The notes below the pieces were generated by a model. That model had not been told where the DNA came from. It saw nothing but the letters and a program-made list of their open reading frames with translations, and ran no database searches. A stretch of 29,971 nt of DNA, from contig JBFIJN010000041.1 in assembly GCA_041600735.1 (NCBI GenBank), forward strand, positions 1 to 29,971, written 5' to 3'. Numbering within the stretch: the first letter of the stretch is position 1; the number at the start of each line of letters is the position of its first letter. This DNA comes from Paraliomyxa sp041600735. Its GTDB lineage: Bacteria; Myxococcota_A; Polyangia; Nannocystales; Nannocystaceae. This document shows, piece after piece, positions 24,372 through 29,971 of this stretch. The position numbers were made by a program, and so were the translations under genes.

Positions 24372-24397
24372 GCACGACGACTACGCACGACGACTAC
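24372..24397. repeat. 13-bp tandem duplication at a convergent junction
   Basis: GCACGACGACTAC occurs twice without a gap, directly after the macrodomain stop and running over the stop codon of the convergent cupin gene. Confidence 0.7.
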
Positions 24398-24759
24398 GCA
24401 GACTCTCGCGCTTCCTTCTCTTGCGGGTCCTTGTGGTGGAGCAGGATCGTGACGAGCACCGAGGCATCGGTCACGGCTCGAAGGCCGTGGACCTGGTTGC
24501 CGGCGAAGTACAGCATGTGGCCCGCCTCGAGCATCGGATTGCCGTCGTCGGTGCGAACCTCCACGCGACCCTCGAGACACTGAAGCAAGACCTCGCGCCG
24601 CAGCGCGTGCGGGGGGACATCCTTGCCCGCCGCCAAGATCATGCGGATCACCTCGACCGCATGGGTCTTGATGAGTGTGGTGGTCTCCGCGCCATGGAGC
24701 TGGCTACCCAAGGGACGAATGTCGATGACCTCGGCGGGACTCGCGTGCGGGATTGCCAT
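24394..24759 (-). CDS. Small cupin-domain protein
   Basis: A 121-residue single-domain cupin. ATG 24759 is preceded by GGAG with five-base spacing; the open frame further upstream is low-complexity and not credible. The cupin core is visible as IRMILAAGKDVPPHALRREV, LLQCLEGRVEVRTDDG, LEAGHMLYFAGNQVHGLRA and a final strand SVLVTILLHHKD. The metal-site residues of motif 1 are reduced (one His rather than the usual HxH), while His in motif 2 is present, so metal binding is uncertain. Likely a sensor or small-molecule-binding protein. It is convergent with the macrodomain gene and on the same strand as the large spermidine-synthase-like gene upstream. Confidence 0.8.
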   Translation of the reverse strand: MAIPHASPAEVIDIRPLGSQLHGAETTTLIKTHAVEVIRMILAAGKDVPPHALRREVLLQCLEGRVEVRTDDGNPMLEAGHMLYFAGNQVHGLRAVTDASVLVTILLHHKDPQEKEARESA

Positions 24760-24820
24760 ACCGCTCCAGTCTTGGAGCCAGCTGCGTGATGTCAATCCCC
24801 CGGTGCATTCATTGCGGGCC

Positions 24821-24863
24821 CGAGCGACGCTCGCTCGAGCGACGCTCGCCCGAGCGACGCCCG
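24821..24863. repeat. 15-bp tandem repeat of a palindrome
   Basis: The palindrome CGAGCG-A-CGCTCG occurs at 24821-24833 and 24836-24848 and, with one mismatch, at 24851-24863, a 15-base period. It lies between the stop of the spermidine-synthase-like gene and the start of the cupin, where it could form a set of alternative hairpins acting as a terminator. Confidence 0.7.
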
Positions 24864-24865
24864 AG

Positions 24866-27800
24866 CTACTCGCGCTCGGCGAACGCCCGCAGCACGTCGT
24901 AGCCGAAGCCCACGCTCGTGCCGTCGTTGCCGTGGCCCGCCATGTGCTCGCGGGCATAGGCCTGACGTCGCGAGGCCTCGACCCCCATCAGCTCGAGCGC
25001 CACCAGTCCGGCGAGCGAGCGCATCGTGGTGGGCAGCGGGTGCGCCTCGTCGCCCAGCGTCGGCTCCACCGCCGCCCACAGCCGCGGCCCGTCGTGGCGC
25101 GCCATCGCGTCCATGATCTCCACCGCGCTGCGGACCTCGGGCGGCGCCCCGTCGGCGAGGCCGATCTCGATCACCTGGGCCCACCAGCGCGTGCTGGCCA
25201 CGTCGAGGTGCGGGATGATCTTCGCGTAGACCTCGTAGGTCGCCCCCAGCCATGCGCCCCACCCGGCGGCCCCCGTAGCCTGCTGCTTGCTCCACAGCGA
25301 CATCTTCATCCCGCTCAGGCCCTCGGGGATCCGCACGTCGCCGCGCTCGAAGCGGCGCATCAACAGCGCGGCCTCCTCGGGCTCCTCCAAGATGTGCGGG
25401 TCGCGACGATCGCCGATGCCCTCGGCGGGATAGCTGCGCGGCGCGATGCCGGCGAGGGCCGGCAAGATGGGCGCGGGGCTCCAGCGCATCTCGTGCAGGA
25501 ACTCGGCGGACGAGCGCAAGAACCGCTGCTTCTCGGCGCCGGTGTCGAGCAGCGGCCGATCGTCGCGGTTCGGCGTGCGCTTGGAGATGAACGGGTGCAA
25601 GAGCCGGCGGTTGGCGACGATGAGCCCGTCGATCTGGCCCACGTCGTGGATGCCCAGCAGATCGAAGCTCTCTTGCAGGCCGGGCCAGCCCAGCACGTCG
25701 GCCGAGAGCTCGGGGATCGGACCGTCGGGCGAGCTCAAGATCACCCAGTCGAGGCTGCCGATGCGCACGACGAGATAGTCTTCGAACTCGCTGTCGATGG
25801 CCGCGAGCACGCTCATCATCAGCTCGTCGCTGAGCTCGTAGCCCTGTAGCCACTGCGCCAGCAGCCCGCCCGGCTTGAGGTAGCGCTTGGCCTCTTGGTA
25901 GAACTCCACCGTGAACAGGCTCGAGACGCCGCTGACCCACGGGTTGGTGGGCTCCGAGATGATGAAGTCGTACTTGATCCCCGCCGAGGCGAAGTAGGCC
26001 TTGGCGTCGTCGAAGTGGATGTGGCTGCGCGGGTCCTCGTAGGCGCGGCGGTTCACCGGCAAGAAGAAGCGCGAGCCCTCCACCATCTCGGGCTCGATCT
26101 CCACCGTGTCGAGCCACTCGAGGTTGGGCGAGCCGAGCACCACGTGGCAGGTGACGCCCGAGCCAAAGCCGATCAGCGCGGCGTGGGTGGCGTCGGGCTT
26201 GGCCATCAGCGGCACGATGCCCACCAAGAACTGGTTGGGCTCGTCGCCGGCGATGTCGGGGCCGAGATCCTTGTCGCGATCCTCGGGCCAGCGGTCGAGG
26301 ATCACCGAGGCGTCGGGCTTACCGTTGGTATAGATGATGTGGTAGCTGGGGTGCGACGTGTTGTCGACCACCGTGACGCTCGCGGTGCGCCCATCCACGT
26401 AGCTCAGGATCTCGTAGTAGTCGGGCAGCTCCTGGCGACCGTGGCGGAACACGGTGGAGGTGAGCACCATCGGATCGACGCGGATCGCCAGCAGGCCCAC
26501 CGTCACTGCGAGCACCGTGCCCACGCTGGCCGTGTAGAGGAAGCGGCGGATGGCCGCGGTGGCCCGGCCGCTGCGCACCTCTTGCAGGATCAGCCACAGG
26601 CCCAGCACCAGGTCCACCAGCGCGCCGAGGATGATGACGCCCTTGATGCCCACCAGCGGCATCAGCAGCAGACCCGCGGCCACGGCCCCCGAGATCGCGC
26701 CCAGCGTGTTCACCCCGTAGATGTTGCCGACCACGTTCTCGCCCTGGCCGCGCTTGAGCATCACGTGGGTGAGCAGCGGCAGCGTCATGCCCGCGCAGAA
26801 CGTGGCGGGGAACATGATGAGCAAGCACAGCAGGTAGCGGACCACGTTGAAGGTGCGCCACAGGCTCTCGGTGCGAGACAGCGACAGCTCGAAGAACCAC
26901 AGGTCGCGCGCGCCCGCGTCGTAGTCCATCAGCCAGCCCATGCCCTGCACGGCCAGCTCGTAGAGCGGCAGCGTTGCGATCGCGGCCAGGCCCATCGCCA
27001 TCTGCACGATCGCCAGCACCACCTCGGGGCGCTTGTAGCCGTCCATGCGCTTGCGGATGAACAACCCACCCATGGCCAGGCCGAGAATGAACGCGGACAG
27101 CATCACCTCGAACGAGTGGGTGGCCGAGCCGAGCACCATCGACAGCAGCCGGATCCACCCGATCTCGTACATGAACGACGAGAGGCCGGTGCCAAACGCC
27201 ACGGCGAGGAACAGCCACACGACCGGCCCCGCCCCGGCGGGCCCGTCGCCAGTCGCAGGCTTGCGCGCCTCGATCGGTGCCGCCGGATCGCGGTCGCGCA
27301 CGGCGACGACCATGATGAACAGGTTGAGCGACGCCGCCACCATCAGCGTGCCGGGTAGCCCCAGCCGCCCCACCAGCACGAAGCCCGAGAGCAGCGCGCC
27401 GAGCGACGCGCCCAGGCTGTTGGTGAAGTAGAGCAGGCTCAACACCTCACCCGAGCGGGTGAGGTCGCGGCGCAGGATCCCCACGCTCATCAGCGGGAAC
27501 GTGGTGCCCAGCGCAATGCACGGAGGCAAGATCAGCAGCCCGGCCACCAGCCACTTGGCGATCACCACCGAGGTCCCGCCACCCAGCGCGGGAAACAGCA
27601 CGTCGTAGCTCACGCGCATGGCCGCACTCTGAAGGTAGGGGAACGCCAGCGCGTAGAGCCCGATGACCCCCTCGATCAGCCCGTAGACCAGCACGGGCGA
27701 GCGCACCCGCCGGATGTAGCGCCCAGCGAGCAGCGCCCCCAGCGACATGCCCCCCATGAACAGGCTGAGCACCAGGATCTGGGCGGTGGCGGCACTGCCG

Positions 27801-27922
27801 ACGAACTGCCGGATGTAGCGCGACCAGATCGACTCGTAGATCAGCCCGCTGATGCCCGAGAGGAAGAACAGCACGAACAGGACGCGCCATCGCTGTCCGG
27901 GGCGGGGGGGGGTGGTGGCCAT
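24866..27922 (-). CDS. Large membrane protein with spermidine-synthase-like domain
   Basis: A 1018-residue protein of the fused transporter/spermidine-synthase type. The N-terminal 490 residues hold roughly a dozen or more membrane helices (VLFVLFFLSGISGLIYESIW opens the first; the GISGLIYE motif is family-typical). Residues about 510-760 resemble a Rossmann methyltransferase/spermidine synthase: nucleotide-binding IGFGSG at about 581-586, VEIEPEMV, and YDFIISEPTNPW near 651-660. In true spermidine synthases the last motif has a catalytic Asp (D-P); here it is Glu657, and GGGDG is GFGSG. The C-terminal 250 residues are helical and unassigned. A polyamine product is therefore not assured. A possible -10 box lies nine bases before the ATG. 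Confidence 0.88.
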   Translation of the reverse strand: MATTPPRPGQRWRVLFVLFFLSGISGLIYESIWSRYIRQFVGSAATAQILVLSLFMGGMSLGALLAGRYIRRVRSPVLVYGLIEGVIGLYALAFPYLQSAAMRVSYDVLFPALGGGTSVVIAKWLVAGLLILPPCIALGTTFPLMSVGILRRDLTRSGEVLSLLYFTNSLGASLGALLSGFVLVGRLGLPGTLMVAASLNLFIMVVAVRDRDPAAPIEARKPATGDGPAGAGPVVWLFLAVAFGTGLSSFMYEIGWIRLLSMVLGSATHSFEVMLSAFILGLAMGGLFIRKRMDGYKRPEVVLAIVQMAMGLAAIATLPLYELAVQGMGWLMDYDAGARDLWFFELSLSRTESLWRTFNVVRYLLCLLIMFPATFCAGMTLPLLTHVMLKRGQGENVVGNIYGVNTLGAISGAVAAGLLLMPLVGIKGVIILGALVDLVLGLWLILQEVRSGRATAAIRRFLYTASVGTVLAVTVGLLAIRVDPMVLTSTVFRHGRQELPDYYEILSYVDGRTASVTVVDNTSHPSYHIIYTNGKPDASVILDRWPEDRDKDLGPDIAGDEPNQFLVGIVPLMAKPDATHAALIGFGSGVTCHVVLGSPNLEWLDTVEIEPEMVEGSRFFLPVNRRAYEDPRSHIHFDDAKAYFASAGIKYDFIISEPTNPWVSGVSSLFTVEFYQEAKRYLKPGGLLAQWLQGYELSDELMMSVLAAIDSEFEDYLVVRIGSLDWVILSSPDGPIPELSADVLGWPGLQESFDLLGIHDVGQIDGLIVANRRLLHPFISKRTPNRDDRPLLDTGAEKQRFLRSSAEFLHEMRWSPAPILPALAGIAPRSYPAEGIGDRRDPHILEEPEEAALLMRRFERGDVRIPEGLSGMKMSLWSKQQATGAAGWGAWLGATYEVYAKIIPHLDVASTRWWAQVIEIGLADGAPPEVRSAVEIMDAMARHDGPRLWAAVEPTLGDEAHPLPTTMRSLAGLVALELMGVEASRRQAYAREHMAGHGNDGTSVGFGYDVLRAFAERE

Positions 27923-27931
27923 GGCCGGCGG

Positions 27932-27937
27932 ACGATA
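27932..27937 (-). promoter_or_regulatory. Candidate -10 box of the spermidine-synthase-like gene (TATCGT)
   Basis: On the minus strand TATCGT lies nine bases before the ATG at 27922. It faces the plus-strand box at 27978 across a 73-base divergent gap, and TGGTCA (minus strand, 27955-27960) is a plausible -35 at 17-base spacing. Confidence 0.45.
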
Positions 27938-27977
27938 GCCGCGGGTCGCCGAGCTGACCAGCGGGCACCGCGGCTGC

Positions 27978-27983
27978 TATAGT
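27978..27983 (+). promoter_or_regulatory. Candidate -10 box of the PHA-system gene (TATAGT)
   Basis: TATAGT lies 12 bases before the ATG at 27996. CTGACC (27954-27959) is a possible -35, and it overlaps the proposed -35 of the opposite promoter, so the two polymerases would compete. Confidence 0.45.
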
Positions 27984-27995
27984 CCCCGAGAACTC

Positions 27996-28310
27996 ATGAA
28001 GTACTCCGTTCAGCACGGACTATCAGAGCGCTCCCGGGTCCACACGGTCGTCGAGAAGGCGTACCTCGCCTATGAAGCGCGCCTCTCCGACTACAAGCCC
28101 AAGATCGAGTGGGTGAGCGACGAGCGCGCGACCATCGCGTTCACCGTGATGTCGCAGTCGATCACGGCCGTGGTCGAGTTCGACGAGAAGGAGCTTCGCA
28201 TCGACGGCAAGGTCCCGTTCCTGTTCAAGGCCTTCGAGGGGAAGATCGAGAAGGTGCTCGGCAACGAGATGAACAAGTGGCTCGAGAAGGCCCGCGCCGG
28301 AGAGATCTAG
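27996..28310 (+). CDS. Polyhydroxyalkanoic-acid-system family protein
   Basis: A 104-residue cytosolic protein matching the small PHA_gran_rgn family: an N-terminal strand (KYSVQHGL), a helix (VHTVVEKAYLAYEARL), then IEWVSDERATIAFTVMSQSITAVVEF, a strand pair with ELRIDGKVPFLFKAF and a final helix KVLGNEMNKWLEKA. Members are found near polyhydroxyalkanoate synthesis and granule genes; the biochemical role is not established. Here the neighbours are a convergent FabV-type reductase and a hydrolase fragment, which is compatible with acyl-CoA or storage-lipid metabolism but does not include phaC. Confidence 0.8.
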   Translation: MKYSVQHGLSERSRVHTVVEKAYLAYEARLSDYKPKIEWVSDERATIAFTVMSQSITAVVEFDEKELRIDGKVPFLFKAFEGKIEKVLGNEMNKWLEKARAGEI

Positions 28311-28315
28311 CGGCG

Positions 28316-28351
28316 CCCGCCAGCCCGCGGGCACCCGCCAGCCCGCGGGCA
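28316..28351. repeat. 18-bp tandem duplication at a convergent junction
   Basis: Two identical 18-base units (28316-28333 and 28334-28351), each containing the palindrome CCCGCGGG, begin five bases after the PHA-system stop. Confidence 0.75.
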
Positions 28352-28355
28352 CCCC

Positions 28356-28368
28356 AGCGCCTGGCGCT
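28356..28368. terminator. Hairpin AGCGCC-T-GGCGCT between convergent genes
   Basis: A perfect palindrome with a single-base centre, three bases beyond the enoyl reductase stop. With the two palindromic 18-bp units beside it, it may end transcripts from both sides; there is no T-tract. Confidence 0.4.
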
Positions 28369-28371
28369 CGG

Positions 28372-29628
28372 CTACGCGGGGTCGCAGACGGCCGCGGGGT
28401 CGAGCTCGGCCTCGTAGTCCACGCCCGGCACGCCAAACCCGCGGGTCTGCGCGTACTCGTGCATGAACGCGTCGTAGAGCGCATCGGAGAACGCGTCGCC
28501 CGGCTTGGCGGCGGCGAAGCGGGCGGTCATCTGCGCCTGGACCTCGTCGTCGAGCTCGCGGTCGTCCATGCGCAGCAGCCCCTCACCGTCGAGCGACGGG
28601 CCGGCCTCGCCGAAGTGCTGATCGAACATGCGCGTCATGCTGGCCGCCGGATCCTCGAAGCGCTCACCCATCACGTCCATCACGTGGGCGAGGTAGAGCG
28701 GCACGCCGGGGATTCCACCCGAGGCCTCGGTGACCACCGCCGGCCCCTCCACCGCGAGACTGCGACCGCCGACCCGCGCCTTCAACAGCGCGTCGAGGGC
28801 GTGGGTGGTGTGCTCGAGATCGGCCTTGGCCAGACCGATGAGCCCCTTGCGGTACATCCCCTCGTTGAGCGGGTTGCCGCGGTAGCTGATGGTGAGCAGC
28901 GTGCAGCCCGAGGCCAGCACGTCGCCCGCGAGCAGCGTGGAGATCCAGCGATCCACGATCCCGCCGCCCATCACGTAGATCGTGCCGATGGCCTCCTCGG
29001 GAGTGCCCGGCGGCACGGTCATCTCCACGATGCGCGGTGGCTCTCCGCCGCGCTCGTCGCGACCCGAGAACGTCTTGAGCGTCAGCGACTGCCCCAGCGG
29101 CTTGAGCGCGCTCGAGACCGCCTTGCCCGTGCGAGGGTCGAGCGCTCGCGGAGCGGCGAGTGACCACACGATCCCGTCGAGCTTGCCGCCGAAGTGCTCG
29201 TTGACCTCGGTGATCACGCGCTCGCGCACCTCGGGATCGAACGCATCACCCTGCACGGTGCGCGCGACCAGGCCGCGGGCTCGCAGCGCGCGCTCGACCG
29301 CGAGGTTGCGATGGAAGCCGGGCGAGCCCACCTGCCGCACCTTGTTGTTGCTGTCGAGGGCGGGCTGCGCATCGAGCGAGACGTTGAGCGTGTGCGCGCC
29401 GCGACGGGCCCCGAGCACCGCCCGCGCCGCGCTGCCAAAGCCGCCCGAGCCACCGACCACGAGCCAGTTGCCGCCCGAGCCGGGGGTGGGCGCGGGATCG
29501 CTCGCAACGCGATCGATCATCGTGCGAGCGGCCACCTGCGTACCCACGGGGTGGAAGTTGGCCGGGAAGATCACATGGCCCATCGCAGCCATGAATCGAT
29601 ACTGGAAGCTCGGGAAGGCCACGGTCAT
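28372..29628 (-). CDS. fabV: Trans-2-enoyl-CoA/ACP reductase, FabV/TER family
   Basis: A 418-residue NAD(P)H-dependent reductase that saturates the 2-double bond of enoyl-ACP or enoyl-CoA. FabV features are present: N-terminal PANFHPVGTQV (family: TAHPxGCEANV), nucleotide-binding WLVVGGSGGFGSAARAVLG, and the catalytic pair Tyr249 (TISYRG) and Tyr259 in Tyr-x8-Lys (YRKGLIGLAK), ten residues apart as in characterised FabV. ADLEHT follows as usual. The start is uncertain: GTG 29649, ATG 29628 and ATG 29592 are in frame; homology only requires the part from about 29590 on, and none has a good Shine-Dalgarno. FabV is resistant to triclosan in other bacteria, so the same could hold here. It may serve fatty-acid synthesis or the adjacent PHA-type metabolism. 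Confidence 0.9.
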   Translation of the reverse strand: MTVAFPSFQYRFMAAMGHVIFPANFHPVGTQVAARTMIDRVASDPAPTPGSGGNWLVVGGSGGFGSAARAVLGARRGAHTLNVSLDAQPALDSNNKVRQVGSPGFHRNLAVERALRARGLVARTVQGDAFDPEVRERVITEVNEHFGGKLDGIVWSLAAPRALDPRTGKAVSSALKPLGQSLTLKTFSGRDERGGEPPRIVEMTVPPGTPEEAIGTIYVMGGGIVDRWISTLLAGDVLASGCTLLTISYRGNPLNEGMYRKGLIGLAKADLEHTTHALDALLKARVGGRSLAVEGPAVVTEASGGIPGVPLYLAHVMDVMGERFEDPAASMTRMFDQHFGEAGPSLDGEGLLRMDDRELDDEVQAQMTARFAAAKPGDAFSDALYDAFMHEYAQTRGFGVPGVDYEAELDPAAVCDPA

Positions 29629-29684
29629 GACGGGGAGGGTTGGTACCACAGGCTCGAACGGCGAGCGACGGGTCCAACCACGGT

Positions 29685-29706
29685 CCTCGCGATCGCGATC
29701 GCGAGG
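29685..29706. repeat. 22-bp perfect palindrome with overlapping GCGATCGC
   Basis: A perfect 22-base palindrome centred on GCGATCGCGATCGC, which contains two overlapping copies of the octamer GCGATCGC. It lies between the hydrolase stop (29746) and the FabV start on the minus strand. It can form a cruciform or hairpin and may be a terminator or a protein or methylation site. Another single GCGATCGC is at 15793-15800. Confidence 0.75.
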
Positions 29707-29745
29707 CTCGCCGGCCGCGGTTCGGGCGTCGCGCCGGCCTGGCCC

Positions 29746-29971
29746 TCACTCGGCAAACTGAGCCCAGAACGCGAGCGTGGGCTCGTCGATCGGATGGTCG
29801 CAGTGCGTGGCGCCCTCGTAGATCATGCGGTCGACCGAGAACCCCATGCCCTGGTAGTCCATCATGCTCTGGTCGGCGAGGTCGGCGAGGAAGTCCTCGG
29901 AGCCGTAGTTGAGGAACATCGCGATCCGGTCGCGCAGCCCAGCGTTGGTCTGGTCCCACATGAACGGGTAC
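29746..29971 (-). CDS. C-terminal end of a probable alpha/beta hydrolase (truncated by window edge)
   Basis: The last 74 residues or so of a protein whose beginning lies beyond position 29971. The visible pieces include MFLNYGSEDFLADLADQSMM (in part: GSEDFLADLADQSMM) and GFSVDRMIYEGATHCDHP, then EPTLAFWAQFAE to the stop. GxTHxxH-type motifs near the C-terminus followed by a helix with FW..F are typical of the strand and loop carrying the catalytic His of esterases and poly(hydroxybutyrate) depolymerase-like hydrolases. Nucleophile and acid cannot be seen, so the assignment is provisional. Confidence 0.6.
   Translation of the reverse strand, partial: YPFMWDQTNAGLRDRIAMFLNYGSEDFLADLADQSMMDYQGMGFSVDRMIYEGATHCDHPIDEPTLAFWAQFAE

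Noticed and set aside
24760..24957. N-terminal extension of the cupin gene
   Set aside because: The added residues are low-complexity Ala/Arg/Ser, encoded by the 15-bp repeat and the end of the neighbouring gene; a Shine-Dalgarno supports the ATG at 24759.

Overview
The window looks like chromosomal DNA of a GC-rich myxobacterium, most likely from the Nannocystineae side of the group. This is inferred from protein content: two transmembrane Ser/Thr kinases, a Cys-rich VCGDG..C.DGN repeat of the kind called the myxococcus cysteine-rich repeat, OmpA proteins carrying thrombospondin type 3 repeats, several Cys-knotted lipoproteins and an NtrC-type regulator. No sequence search was possible. I found no rRNA, tRNA, CRISPR array, transposase or phage gene, so this is ordinary chromosome rather than an island.

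Layout. Positions 76-330 hold a small membrane protein convergent with uppS-cdsA (minus strand, 357-1974), the undecaprenyl-PP and CDP-diacylglycerol synthesis pair. Positions 2325-3627 are a YbjN/CesT-like protein followed directly by PspA, an envelope-stress pair. Positions 3914-7561 are infA followed nine bases later by a Ser/Thr kinase with a C-terminal WD40 propeller, then a DUF1963-like protein (7618-8583). On the minus strand 13572-8585 is a tight three-gene unit: a transmembrane Ser/Thr kinase with a PEGA domain, a TPR/two-helix membrane protein whose GTG start overlaps the kinase stop, and a type 1 periplasmic-binding lipoprotein. It reads as a possible ligand-to-kinase signalling module.

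Positions 13874-14719 encode an MlaF-like ABC ATPase. The minus strand 18336-14727 carries an NtrC-family regulator, a lipoprotein with an ALK-like glycine-rich domain, and a LysM-MepA murein endopeptidase. Positions 18500-22877 are outer-membrane genes: a DUF481 protein and two paralogous OmpA/TSP3 proteins pointing at each other. The 435-base gap between the OmpA genes contains two copies of a 51-base element that folds into a 16-bp hairpin. Every stem difference between the copies keeps pairing on the plus strand and the 12-base loop is unchanged. This is the strongest undescribed signal in the window.

Positions 23010-29971 hold a small membrane protein, a bacterial-type PARG macrodomain protein, a cupin, a 1018-residue membrane protein with a spermidine-synthase-like domain, a polyhydroxyalkanoic-acid-system protein, a FabV/TER-type enoyl reductase and the C-terminus of a probable alpha/beta hydrolase cut by the window edge.

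Two themes cut across the region. Several genes have a TAnnnT box 5 to 12 bases before the start codon and no Shine-Dalgarno sequence, which suggests leaderless or nearly leaderless mRNAs. Four of the six convergent gene junctions contain short tandem duplications, mostly of palindromic units, which may act as terminators.
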